Below are positions 44,857 to 53,404 of a DNA stretch of 64,000 nt, in pieces; the first letter of the stretch is position 1, and each line of letters opens with the position of its first letter. The translations under genes and the position numbers were made by a program. The stretch covers positions 13,648 through 77,647 of the forward strand of contig JBARBG010000057.1 of assembly GCA_049792815.1 (NCBI GenBank), read 5' to 3'. The notes beneath the pieces were generated by a model that was not told the origin of the DNA, did not search any database, and saw only the letters and a list, made by a program, of their open reading frames with translations. The DNA is from DAIDKA01 sp049792815 (lineage in GTDB: Bacteria; Pseudomonadota; Gammaproteobacteria; Steroidobacterales; Steroidobacteraceae).

Positions 44857-45702
44857 TTGAAAACACCCGGCGGCCTGCAGCCCCTGATCGAAGATGGGGT
44901 CATCGACGAAGTCCTGCGTTCATTGAAAAGCGGCAAGGAAGCCACGGTATACGTGGTGCGCACCGGGGAACGCCGGCTGTGTGCCAAGGTCTATCGGGAC
45001 ATGGGCCAGCGCAGCTTCCAGAAACGCGCCCAGTACCAGGAAGGGCGCAAAATCCGTGGTAGCCGCCAGGCGCGCGCCATGGGCAAAAGTACCCGCTTCG
45101 GCCGCCGCGAGCAGGAAGCCGCCTGGAAAAACGCTGAAGTGGATGCGCTGTACCGCCTGGTGGCCGCGGATGTGCGCGTGCCAAAGCCCTATGGCTACTT
45201 CCACGATGTACTGCTGATGGAGATGGTGACCGACTCGTATGGTGACCCGGCCCCGCGCCTGGGCGAGATCGACCTCTCAGCCGACACCGCTGCGGAGTAC
45301 CACGGCTTCCTGATCCGCCAGGTGGTGCGGATGCTGGCCATCGGCCTGATCCACGGCGATCTGTCAGAATTCAACGTACTGGTAGGACAGGACGGGCCTG
45401 TCATCATCGACCTACCGCAGGTTGTGAATGCCGCCGGCAACAACGGCGCTCTGGCCATGTTACAGCGCGACGTCAATAATCTGCGCGGGACGCTCGGCCG
45501 CTTTGCACCGCAGCTGCTGGACACGCAATATGCGCGGGAAATGTGGTCCCTGTTTGAAAAGGGGGAACTGCATGCCAACAGCGAGCTTACGGGGACCTTT
45601 GCCCAGGACCTTTCCAGTGCCGACACCGACGGGGTACTACAGATTGTCGACGATGCGCGGGAGGAGGCCGTCCGCCGCCAGTTGGGGCGGGAAAATGGCT
45701 AA
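44857..45702 (+). CDS. RIO1 family serine kinase, bacterial type
   Basis: A 281-residue RIO1-type atypical protein kinase. The N-terminal MKTPGGLQPLIEDGVIDEV is characteristic of the bacterial form. ATP-binding features are SGKEATVYVVRTGE and Lys44 (LCAKVYRD); the catalytic Asp168 lies in HGDLSEFNVLV and the metal Asp185 in VIIDLPQVV. Its role in bacteria is not well defined; archaeal and eukaryotic RIO kinases act in ribosome maturation. The start is TTG at 44857: it is the only start that begins the family N terminus, and an ATG at 44844 is in another frame. GGAAA lies upstream. Confidence 0.88.
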   Translation: MKTPGGLQPLIEDGVIDEVLRSLKSGKEATVYVVRTGERRLCAKVYRDMGQRSFQKRAQYQEGRKIRGSRQARAMGKSTRFGRREQEAAWKNAEVDALYRLVAADVRVPKPYGYFHDVLLMEMVTDSYGDPAPRLGEIDLSADTAAEYHGFLIRQVVRMLAIGLIHGDLSEFNVLVGQDGPVIIDLPQVVNAAGNNGALAMLQRDVNNLRGTLGRFAPQLLDTQYAREMWSLFEKGELHANSELTGTFAQDLSSADTDGVLQIVDDAREEAVRRQLGRENG

Positions 45703-45801
45703 ACGCAACACACCGGGCCGGTCATGCGGTATCTTGGCGGTCGACACCCTGACCTTGCGCCGGGTGTCCGCAGTAACGCCATTGCTAGAAAGGGGCAGCG
45801 G

Positions 45802-46368
45802 ATGCGCTTGAGCAAGACCGGCTACTACGCCGACTTCTACATCTACGCCACGGTAGTGGTGACCGTCACCGTGGTCATGGCCTGGCGAAATACCGCCTAC
45901 GAGACCTCGATCTGGCTGCTCACCGCGGCCGCCGGCGGCCTGGCCTGGACCTTTTTCGAGTATCTGCTGCACCGCTTCGTGCTGCACCAGATGCCACCCT
46001 TCGCGGCCATGCATGACGCGCACCACGAGGCGCCACTGGCCTTCGTCGGCACACCCACCTGGCTGAGCATGGGCGTCATTCTGGGCGTGGTGTTTCTTCC
46101 GACCTGGCTGCTGGGTTCGTTCAACGCGGCCAGTGCCCTGGCGGTGGGCGTGATGACCGGGTTCTTCTGGTACGGGCTCGTGCACCATGCCATTCACTAT
46201 CGCAAGCCACGGGCCATCGCCACCCGGCTGCTGCTGGCATCGCGGCGGCACGCCCAGCACCATTACTCGAACCAGTCCGGTAATTTTGGCGTCACGACCT
46301 CGTTCTGGGATCACGTCTTCGGCACCACGCTGAACGTGGCCACGGATCGAACGGTCAGCGCCGATTAG
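45802..46368 (+). CDS. Fatty acid hydroxylase/sterol desaturase family protein
   Basis: A 188-residue integral membrane di-iron enzyme of the fatty acid hydroxylase superfamily. The His clusters that bind the metals are present: HRFVLH, HDAHHE, HHAIHY and HAQHH, and there are about four hydrophobic segments. Members hydroxylate or desaturate sterols, fatty acids or carotenoids at the membrane. The ATG at 45802 is preceded by AGGGG, and an upstream in-frame ATG at 45724 would place a non-hydrophobic tail in front. It lies 100 bp after the RIO kinase gene on the same strand and may be cotranscribed. The substrate is not deducible. Confidence 0.87.
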   Translation: MRLSKTGYYADFYIYATVVVTVTVVMAWRNTAYETSIWLLTAAAGGLAWTFFEYLLHRFVLHQMPPFAAMHDAHHEAPLAFVGTPTWLSMGVILGVVFLPTWLLGSFNAASALAVGVMTGFFWYGLVHHAIHYRKPRAIATRLLLASRRHAQHHYSNQSGNFGVTTSFWDHVFGTTLNVATDRTVSAD

Positions 46369-46389
46369 CGGCCGCCCGGCGCCGGTCCG

Positions 46390-47142
46390 TTAGGACTTGC
46401 GGCGCTTGAAGAATGCCTCGACGCGTTGCAGGGCATCCGGCGCCAAGCCCTCGTTCTTGAACAGTTCCAGTTCATGGGCGTCCGCCAGCGGCAGCCCATC
46501 ACTGGCCAGCAGGGCGCGCTTGTTCAGCTGGTTGGAATACCAGGAATTGGCCACGATATCGGCGGCCAGGGCCGCAAGCTCCGCCTCGAAACGCTCCTCC
46601 GGATAGCAGAAATTGACCAGGTGCATGGCCTGCGCCTGCAGCCCGTTATAGGGGCGGCAGGTGAGCATCATCTCATTGGCCTTCGCGGTGCCCACCCGAT
46701 GCGGCAGGCGCAGGCTCAGGCCCCAGATCGGTGTCAGCCCCCAGCGCGCATACATGTCCGAGAAGCAGGCCGACTCGGTGGCCACAATGAGATCCGCCGC
46801 CAGCGCCAATTCCAGTGATCCCGTGGAACACTGGCCCTGCACCGCCGAGATCACCGGCTGTGGGAGCGCCGCAAGTTTCTCGATGATCTCCGATTCGTAG
46901 TGCGGCTTGCCGTGCGCCCTGACGTGGTCGCGCACCTCCTCCATGTCGTAGCCGGCTGAAAAATTTCCGCCCGATCCGCGCACGATCACCAGCCCGACCT
47001 TGCGCTGCTCGCGCGCCAGATGGTCCAGGTGCTCTTCGAGCGCCTCGAAGACCTCCTTGTTCAGCGCGTTCAGCTTTTCGGGACGATTTAAAATCAGGGT
47101 CGCCACCCCGCCCTGGTCCTGTCGCAACACCAGATCGCTCAT
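46390..47142 (-). CDS. Enoyl-CoA hydratase/isomerase (crotonase) family protein
   Basis: A 250-residue crotonase-fold protein. The oxyanion stretch GSGGNFSAGYDMEEV and the GQCSTGSLELALAADLIVATESACFSD stretch are typical, and the Glu of LELAL corresponds to the first catalytic Glu of hydratases. The second Glu, which would fall in the segment after FSD, is replaced by Tyr/Ala (DMYARWGLTP), so the protein may be an isomerase or another crotonase rather than a true hydratase. Its ATG overlaps the stop of the NodT-type outer-membrane gene by 4 bp (ATGA), so it is translationally coupled to a metal-efflux operon, an unexpected pairing. Confidence 0.85.
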   Translation of the reverse strand: MSDLVLRQDQGGVATLILNRPEKLNALNKEVFEALEEHLDHLAREQRKVGLVIVRGSGGNFSAGYDMEEVRDHVRAHGKPHYESEIIEKLAALPQPVISAVQGQCSTGSLELALAADLIVATESACFSDMYARWGLTPIWGLSLRLPHRVGTAKANEMMLTCRPYNGLQAQAMHLVNFCYPEERFEAELAALAADIVANSWYSNQLNKRALLASDGLPLADAHELELFKNEGLAPDALQRVEAFFKRRKS

Positions 47143-48620
47143 TGGGCTTTGCCTCCTTCGCGGTTCCACCAGCCCCCGCCCAGCGCCTGGAACAATGCGG
47201 CGCTGTCGGCATATCGATTCGCCTGGGCCTGAACCAGATTGATGACGACCTGCTGATAGCTCTGTTCGGCGCTAATCACGGCCGTGGTGCTCGTGGTTCC
47301 CAGTTCGCGCTGACGCTCGGTCAGTTCCAAGGTGCGCTGGGCCGCGGCGGCGGCCGTGGCATCGGCGTCGAGGGCGGCGGCATCCTCGCGCAACGCCTGC
47401 AGGGAATCGGCCACATTCTGGCAGGCCAGGATCACCGCGGCCCGATACTGCGCCGCCGCCTGATCCAAGGCCGCATCCGCGGCGCGCTTGCGATGCAGGA
47501 GGGCCCCGGAATCAAACAGAGTCTGGGTAAGTGACCCACCCAGCGACCAGAACCCGGTGTAGGGGCCGAACAGACCGCTCATCTGCAACGCACTGGACCC
47601 CAGCGTGCCATCGATGCTGAACTGCGGCAGCATGTTCGCCAGCGCCACGCCCACCTGGGCCGAGGCGGCATGCAGGTTTTCCTCGGCCATCCGTACATCC
47701 GGCCGCTGCACCACCAGGGCGCTAGGCACGCTCAGCGGCAGCTCGCGGGGCAATGTCAGGTCTGACAGGGCGAACTGCGCGGCCGGCGCGTGGGCCGGCA
47801 GTCGCCCCATGAGCGCCGCAAGCTCATCGCCCGTCTGCGCCAACTGCTTGCGCAGGGGTGGCAGGGTCGCGGCCGTCTGCGCCATCAACGACTGCTGGGT
47901 CAGCAGGTCGAGTTGACTGGCCGTACCAGCGCCACGCTGGCGCTGCACGAAGTCCAGCAACTGCTGCTGCAGCTGCAGCAGCCGGTCGGTCGCGTCGATC
48001 TGGCCGCGCAGGGAGGCTTCCTGGATCACCGTGACCACCACGTTGCTGCTCAATGTCAGATACGTCGCCTCGAGCTGGAAACGGGCGGCCGCGGCTTGCG
48101 CCAGTGCCGATTCATTCGCACGTCGCACCCCGCCGAAGACATCCGGCAGATAGCTCACGGTGAGCTGCGCGGTGTACAGGTCAAAAGTGGGATCGGCAGC
48201 AACGGTCGGCGGCGCAATGGCGCCGCTGGCGTTCTTGGCCCGGGCGGCGCTGAAACCGCCCTGCGCCGTCGGCAGCAGCGCGGTGCGCTGTGCCAGATAC
48301 AGTTCGTGCGCCTGGCGCAGCGCCGCCCGGGCCGCATCGACGTCGGGATTGGCGCGCAGGGCTTCTGCGACCAGTTGATCAAGCTTGGGTGACTGGAACA
48401 GGGTCCACCACTGATCGGGAATCTTCAGATCGGCAACCAGACGCTGGGTATCAGCTCCTGACCCGATGACGGCGGCGCTCGCCGGGGCTTGCTCATAACC
48501 CGAATCCGTCGGTGCGGCCGGCCGCTGGAAGTTCGGACCCACCGCACAGGATGACAGGGCCGCGGCGAAGCAGAACTGCGCGCAGGCAACGGCGGGGCGC
48601 GGCTTCAATGACTTTGCCAT
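47139..48620 (-). CDS. Efflux outer-membrane lipoprotein, NodT family
   Basis: A 493-residue outer-membrane factor of the RND efflux type with a lipobox (FAAALSSCAVGPNFQRPAAP), hence a lipid-anchored TolC-like channel. Two OEP repeats are visible (LVAEALRANPDVDAARAALRQA; QRPDVRMAEENLHAASAQVGVALANMLPQ). Its ATG lies 16 bp inside the 3' end of the RND pump gene, so pump and channel are translationally coupled. The assembly with the adaptor and pump genes on the same strand gives a complete tripartite exporter. The end of the gene overlaps the crotonase start. Confidence 0.92.
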   Translation of the reverse strand: MAKSLKPRPAVACAQFCFAAALSSCAVGPNFQRPAAPTDSGYEQAPASAAVIGSGADTQRLVADLKIPDQWWTLFQSPKLDQLVAEALRANPDVDAARAALRQAHELYLAQRTALLPTAQGGFSAARAKNASGAIAPPTVAADPTFDLYTAQLTVSYLPDVFGGVRRANESALAQAAAARFQLEATYLTLSSNVVVTVIQEASLRGQIDATDRLLQLQQQLLDFVQRQRGAGTASQLDLLTQQSLMAQTAATLPPLRKQLAQTGDELAALMGRLPAHAPAAQFALSDLTLPRELPLSVPSALVVQRPDVRMAEENLHAASAQVGVALANMLPQFSIDGTLGSSALQMSGLFGPYTGFWSLGGSLTQTLFDSGALLHRKRAADAALDQAAAQYRAAVILACQNVADSLQALREDAAALDADATAAAAAQRTLELTERQRELGTTSTTAVISAEQSYQQVVINLVQAQANRYADSAALFQALGGGWWNREGGKAQ

Positions 48621-51600
48621 GCTGATTTCCCGCCGCGCGCTTCGGCCCAGTGTTCGATCACGTGATACATCGCCGGCAGCACGATCAGGGTCAGGAACGT
48701 CGACACCAACAGCCCGCCGACCACGACGGTGGCGATCCCGCGCTGGACGTCGCTGCCGACTCCAGTATGAATGGCTGCCGGCAGCATACCCAGGCTCGCG
48801 ACCGTCGCTGTCATCAGTACCGGCCGCAGCCGTTCGGTGGCTCCCTTCATGATGGCCTCGTGCAGCTCCAGGCCGGATTTTCGCATCCGGTTCAGATTGG
48901 AGACCATGATGATACCGTTCTGGACGGCGACGCCGAACAATGCAATGAAGCCCACACCGGTGGCCACATTGATGTGCTGCCCGGTCAGATGCAGCGAGAT
49001 CAGTCCGCCCAGCGTCGCCAGCGGCACGACGCTCAGTATCAGCAGCGCCTGGCGGAACGAGTGCGTGCCGATGGTCAGGAAGATCAGCATCAGGCCCATG
49101 ACCAGACCCAGGATGATGAGCAGTCGCGATTCGGCACGGCGCTGGTTCTCGAACTGCCCGCCCCACTCCAGCCGGATGCGGTGGGGATCGAAATGCACCT
49201 GCGTGGCAATCTTCGCCTGGACCTCGGCTAAGTAGCTGGTGAGGTCCCGATCGCGATTGTCGATGGCAATGGTCAGATTGCGTTGCCCGTTCTCACGCGT
49301 GATGGTGCTCTCGCCCATGCGCTCGCGAACCTCGGCCACCTGCGCCAGCGGCACCTGCGTGCCGCCGGTGGTGACCACCGGCAGGTCACTGATGGCCGCG
49401 GCACTGGCCCGCGCCGACTCATCAAAACGCACCGTCAGCGGATAGGTCCGCTCCCCGACGTATACCGTGGACACCGGCGCCTGGCCGATGCCGGTCTGGA
49501 TGACGTTCTGGACATCCGTCATGTTGATGCCGTAGCGCGCGGCTTTGTCGTGATCGAGCTTGATCTCGATCTGCGGTACCGGCGGCTCCTGGAACAGCGA
49601 GGCACTGGCGGTGCCGCGCACGCCATCCAGTACCTGCACGATCGCTCCCCCGACCCGCCGCAGTTCATCCAGATCATCACCGTAGATCTTGACCACCAGC
49701 GCACTGTGCGCACCGCCGATCAGATCGTTGACGCCGTCGATGATGGGCTGGCTGATGCCGATTGAGTATTCGGGCAGTTTCCGGGCGAGATCCTTGCTGA
49801 GCCTGTCGAGGAAGGTCTTCTTGTTCTCATGGTCAGGCCAGGTGTCGTAGGCCTTCAGACCCACCGGCGCCTCGATATGCGACATGGTCCAGGGGTCCGT
49901 GCCGTCATCATTGCGTCCGACCTGGGTTACGACATAGGAGACCTCAGGGTGCTTGAGAATCGCGCGCCGCAGATCGCTGGCCATGTCGCTGGCCTTGTTC
50001 AGCGAGATGCCGGTCGGCAGCTGCACCTGCAGCCACAAGGCACCCTCGTCAAGGTCCGGCAGGAACTCGCGGCCGATGCTTCCGCCCAGTGCGATCACGG
50101 ACAACAGCGCGAAGGCCACCACGCCGTAGATGATGCGCGGCTGATGCAGACAGCTGGCGAGGATGCGGTCATAGAACTCGGTGAGCTTCTCCAGCCAGCG
50201 GTTTTGATAGACCCTGCCGGGCGCACGGAAGGCGAAATAGGCGAGTCCGGGCACCAGCGCCAGGGTCGTCAGCAACGCACCGAACAGCGCATACCCCATG
50301 GTATAGGCCATGGGCGTGAACAGTTTGGCCTCGGCGCGCTCGAAGGAGAACAGCGGCAGGTAGGCGGTGATGATGATGAGGCTTGAGAAGAAAATCGGCC
50401 GCGTCACCTGCAGCGTTGCCGCCCGCACCTCGCTCTCGCTCAGTTCCTCCTCCGGCATGGCTTCGCGCCGGCGCAGGATGGCTTCAGTGACGACAATGGC
50501 GCCGTCCACGAGAATGCCGAAATCGATGGCGCCCAGCGACAGCAGGTTCGCCGACACTTTGGTCAGATCCAGCAGCGAGAACACCGCAACCAGGGCCAGG
50601 GGAATCGTGACCGCCACCACCAGCGCGCTGCGCGGACTGCCGAGGAAGACGATCAGGATCAGGAATACCAGCGCGATGCCTTCACCGATGGTGTGCCCGA
50701 CCTTGCTGATGGTCTGGTGCACCAGGTCATCACGGTCCAGGTACGGCACGATGCGCACGCCCTGCGGCGCCAGCTGCGCGTTGAGCTCGACCACCTTGGC
50801 ATGCAGGCCGCGCAGGGTCTGCGACGGATTGTGGTACTTGAGCATCAGCACGATGCCTTCGACCGTGTCCGGATTGGCGTCCTTGCCCAGTATTCCCTCG
50901 CGCTCCTGGTGGCTGAGCACCATGTGACCCAGATCGCTGATCCGCACCGGCGCGCCATTCACCTGGGTCACCACGATCGAGCCGATGCCCGCGAGGTCGT
51001 GCAGCAGGCCTACGCCGCGAACCACGAAGCTCTGCTCGCCGCGCGATACCCGCCCACCTCCGGCATTGCCGTTGTTGTTGTTGATCGCGTTGATGACATC
51101 CGTGATCCCCAGGCCATAGTGCTGCAGCTGCTGCGCACTGAGGTTCAGCTGGTACTCGGTGGTGAAGCCGCCGAAATTGGTGTCATCCACCACGCCGGGC
51201 ACGGACTTCAGGGCCGGGATGACCGTCCAGCGCTGGATCTCCGACAGTTCCTGCAGATTCTTGCGGTCCGACTCCAGGGTGTAGCGGTAGATCTCACCGC
51301 CCGGTCCCGCCACCGGATCCAGCGCGGGCGACGCCCCGGGGGGCAACGCTGCCTGGTTGATGCGCTCGAGCAGGCGCTGGCGCGCCCAGTAATCCTCGTA
51401 GCCGTCGCGGAACAGCACCGTGATCAGTGACAGCCCGAAAGTGCTCGAGGAACGCATCAGCAGCAGTCCCGGGGTGCCGTTGATCTGGCGCTCCAGCGGC
51501 ACGGTGATCAGCTGCTCGACCTCCTCGGCCGCAAGCCCCGGCACCTGGGTGGTGACCTGGGCCGCGACGTCGCCCAGTTCCGGGTAAGCCTCAACCGAGA

Positions 51601-51700
51601 GCGTCTCCCACGCGTAGATCCCGAAAGCACTGAGCAGCACGGCGAGCAGGATCGCTGCCATTCGATGGTGCAGGCAGAAGGCTACGAACTGGTCAATCAT
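48605..51700 (-). CDS. Heavy-metal efflux RND pump, CzcA/CusA family
   Basis: A 1031-residue RND inner-membrane pump of the heavy-metal subfamily, with twelve membrane helices and two large periplasmic loops. The proton-relay segment in the fourth helix is GAIDFGILVDGAIVVTE (Asp393, Asp399, Glu406), the pattern of CzcA-like Co/Zn/Cd/Ni pumps. The Cu/Ag CusA type has a different motif, so a Co/Zn/Cd-class metal is the better guess. The gene's start overlaps the adaptor gene by 8 bp. A cadR regulator gene with its own operator is divergent, supporting metal-induced expression. RND pumps export from the periplasm through an outer-membrane channel. Confidence 0.95.
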   Translation of the reverse strand: MIDQFVAFCLHHRMAAILLAVLLSAFGIYAWETLSVEAYPELGDVAAQVTTQVPGLAAEEVEQLITVPLERQINGTPGLLLMRSSSTFGLSLITVLFRDGYEDYWARQRLLERINQAALPPGASPALDPVAGPGGEIYRYTLESDRKNLQELSEIQRWTVIPALKSVPGVVDDTNFGGFTTEYQLNLSAQQLQHYGLGITDVINAINNNNGNAGGGRVSRGEQSFVVRGVGLLHDLAGIGSIVVTQVNGAPVRISDLGHMVLSHQEREGILGKDANPDTVEGIVLMLKYHNPSQTLRGLHAKVVELNAQLAPQGVRIVPYLDRDDLVHQTISKVGHTIGEGIALVFLILIVFLGSPRSALVVAVTIPLALVAVFSLLDLTKVSANLLSLGAIDFGILVDGAIVVTEAILRRREAMPEEELSESEVRAATLQVTRPIFFSSLIIITAYLPLFSFERAEAKLFTPMAYTMGYALFGALLTTLALVPGLAYFAFRAPGRVYQNRWLEKLTEFYDRILASCLHQPRIIYGVVAFALLSVIALGGSIGREFLPDLDEGALWLQVQLPTGISLNKASDMASDLRRAILKHPEVSYVVTQVGRNDDGTDPWTMSHIEAPVGLKAYDTWPDHENKKTFLDRLSKDLARKLPEYSIGISQPIIDGVNDLIGGAHSALVVKIYGDDLDELRRVGGAIVQVLDGVRGTASASLFQEPPVPQIEIKLDHDKAARYGINMTDVQNVIQTGIGQAPVSTVYVGERTYPLTVRFDESARASAAAISDLPVVTTGGTQVPLAQVAEVRERMGESTITRENGQRNLTIAIDNRDRDLTSYLAEVQAKIATQVHFDPHRIRLEWGGQFENQRRAESRLLIILGLVMGLMLIFLTIGTHSFRQALLILSVVPLATLGGLISLHLTGQHINVATGVGFIALFGVAVQNGIIMVSNLNRMRKSGLELHEAIMKGATERLRPVLMTATVASLGMLPAAIHTGVGSDVQRGIATVVVGGLLVSTFLTLIVLPAMYHVIEHWAEARGGKSAWQSH

Positions 51701-52859
51701 TGAGCAGGATTCCGCCCTCGACGACGACCTGCTCGCCGGCCGCTACCCCGGACAGGATGACTGCGGTTGCGCCCTCGCCCAGGCGCAGCTCGACGACCCG
51801 CCGCGTGAAGGTCCACGGCGCCGTCGCCACGAACACGCTGGTGCGGTCATTGTTCATCAGCAGCGCGGAGGTGGGTACGACGACCTGCGAATTGGGTGGT
51901 CCGAGCAGCGTCACCGTGGCGAACATGTTGGGGCGCAGCGCATAGTCCGCATTGGGAAAGGCGATGCGTACCTTGTCGCGGCGCGAATCCGGCTCCACCA
52001 CATCGGCGACCGAGGTGATCCGGCCATGCAGAACCTTGCCAGGATAGGCACTCAAGGTCACCTGCGCGTCCTCGCCGGTGGTCACACGCCCCAGATCCTT
52101 CTCGGCCACCAGCGCCGTCACCCATACCGTGCTCAGGTCTGCGATGGTCATCAGCGGCTGGGTGGCGTCATTGACCATGTTGCCGCGCGCGACGTTCACG
52201 GCGGTGATGCTGCCGCTCACCGGCGCGCGCACCACCAGCTTACCGGCAGGGCTGTCATCCGTGGACGCCGCGCCAAGCGCCGCCAGTCGCGCCTGGGCCC
52301 GTGTGGCCTCGGCCTGCGCCTGCGCGTGTTCACTGCGCGCCTGATCCAGATCGCGGTCGGAGATCACCCCGATCAGGTGCTGCTGCTCCTGTCGTGCCAG
52401 GTTCTTGGCAGCGAGCGCCAGTGCATCGACGGCTTTGACGTTGTCATCGTTGGCCTGCGCCAGATCAGGCGAATCCAAAATGGCGACGACCTGGCCCCGG
52501 GTGACGCGCTGCCCCAGCGCAACCGGCAGCGCCTCGACGCGTCCGGGAAGCGGTGCCAGCACCGCCGCCGTGACCGCGGGGTCGGACTCCACGACGCCGG
52601 GACTTTGCAGCTCGGCGCTGACCGCTTGCGCTCGGGCCGGCTGCACCACGATCCGGCCGCGCAGGGCCGAACCTTCGGGGATGAATATGGCATCACCCTT
52701 GCGCACCGGGCCGCCGGACTCGTCCAGCGGGTGGGCATTGCCGCCGAACAGCCCGAAACCGTCGGTGTAGACGATGATCACGAACAGCACGCCGAGCAGG
52801 ATTCCGCCCCACATGAACGCCCGGCCACGCGCCGTCGGCGTATGGTCATGAAGATCCAC
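51693..52859 (-). CDS. Periplasmic adaptor of heavy-metal RND efflux (CzcB/CusB-like)
   Basis: A 388-residue RND adaptor with one N-terminal membrane helix (FMWGGILLGVLFVIIVYTDGF). The lipoyl half-motifs surround a coiled-coil hairpin (LDSPDLAQANDDNVKAVDALALAAKNLARQEQQH), then come ARVEKDLGRV-like beta-barrel strands and the C-terminal domain. A His/Asp-rich start (MDLHDHT) precedes the membrane helix. It is the first gene of the adaptor-pump-channel operon and overlaps the pump gene by 8 bp. The start is divergent from cadR with a 77-bp gap that carries a MerR-type operator/promoter. Confidence 0.9.
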   Translation of the reverse strand: MDLHDHTPTARGRAFMWGGILLGVLFVIIVYTDGFGLFGGNAHPLDESGGPVRKGDAIFIPEGSALRGRIVVQPARAQAVSAELQSPGVVESDPAVTAAVLAPLPGRVEALPVALGQRVTRGQVVAILDSPDLAQANDDNVKAVDALALAAKNLARQEQQHLIGVISDRDLDQARSEHAQAQAEATRAQARLAALGAASTDDSPAGKLVVRAPVSGSITAVNVARGNMVNDATQPLMTIADLSTVWVTALVAEKDLGRVTTGEDAQVTLSAYPGKVLHGRITSVADVVEPDSRRDKVRIAFPNADYALRPNMFATVTLLGPPNSQVVVPTSALLMNNDRTSVFVATAPWTFTRRVVELRLGEGATAVILSGVAAGEQVVVEGGILLND

Positions 52860-52893
52860 GGCTAACTCCCTTCAAAAACTTTGCCCAGTGAGC

Positions 52894-52917
52894 ACCCTGG
52901 AGTTACTTTAAGGTCAA
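52894..52917 (-). promoter_or_regulatory. MerR/CadR-type operator-promoter of the metal efflux operon
   Basis: An imperfect dyad, ACCCTGGAG (52894-52902), TTA, CTTTAAGGT (52906-52914), typical of MerR-family sites. On the minus strand the -35 hexamer TTGACC (52912-52917) overlaps the dyad, and a 20-bp spacer leads to a TCACTG -10-like hexamer; the over-long spacer is the hallmark of MerR-activated promoters. It would drive the adaptor-pump-channel genes. Confidence 0.7.
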
Positions 52918-52936
52918 GAGCTTTCGGGAGCCGGAC

Positions 52937-53401
52937 ATGACAGACCTGACCATCGGTGCCCTCGCCCGCCGCATGCAGTGCCCGGCCGAGACCATTCGCT
53001 TCTACGAGCGTGAGGGCCTGTTGCCGCCGCCGGCGCGCTCCGGCGGCAATTATCGCCTGTACGGCAAGCCGCATCTGGAACGCCTGGCATTCATCCGCCG
53101 CTGCCGCTCGCTCGACATGACGCTCGATGAAATCCGGGTGTTGTTACAGTTACGTGACAAGCCGGCCGACAACTGCGCCGAAGTGAATGGCGTACTCGAT
53201 GAACACATCCAGCACGTGGCCGACCGTATCGCCGACCTGCGTACCCTGCAGACTCAGCTGCGCGACCTGCGCCAGTTGTGTGTCAGCGCGGGCGCGGAGG
53301 GCTGCGGGATACTCAAGGAGCTGGCACGCGGCACCGAGGTGCCACGGGCGCCGGGCGCCGCCCGCCACGTGCGTGGCTCGCATTCGCACCGCAGCCGCTG
53401 A
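52937..53401 (+). CDS. cadR: Cd(II)/Pb(II)-responsive MerR regulator
   Basis: A 154-residue MerR-family regulator of the CadR/PbrR type. The helix-turn-helix region (LTIGALARRMQCPAETIRFYEREGLLPPPARSGGNYRLY) is standard. Metal-binding cysteines are Cys80, Cys115 and Cys123, at the spacing of CadR/PbrR proteins, and the C terminus is His-rich (GSHSHRSR) as in CadR. It binds Cd, Pb or Zn and twists the operator DNA to activate the metal efflux genes across the 77-bp gap. The gene stops 3 bp before the convergent ABC-F gene. Confidence 0.9.
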   Translation: MTDLTIGALARRMQCPAETIRFYEREGLLPPPARSGGNYRLYGKPHLERLAFIRRCRSLDMTLDEIRVLLQLRDKPADNCAEVNGVLDEHIQHVADRIADLRTLQTQLRDLRQLCVSAGAEGCGILKELARGTEVPRAPGAARHVRGSHSHRSR

Positions 53402-53404
53402 ACC

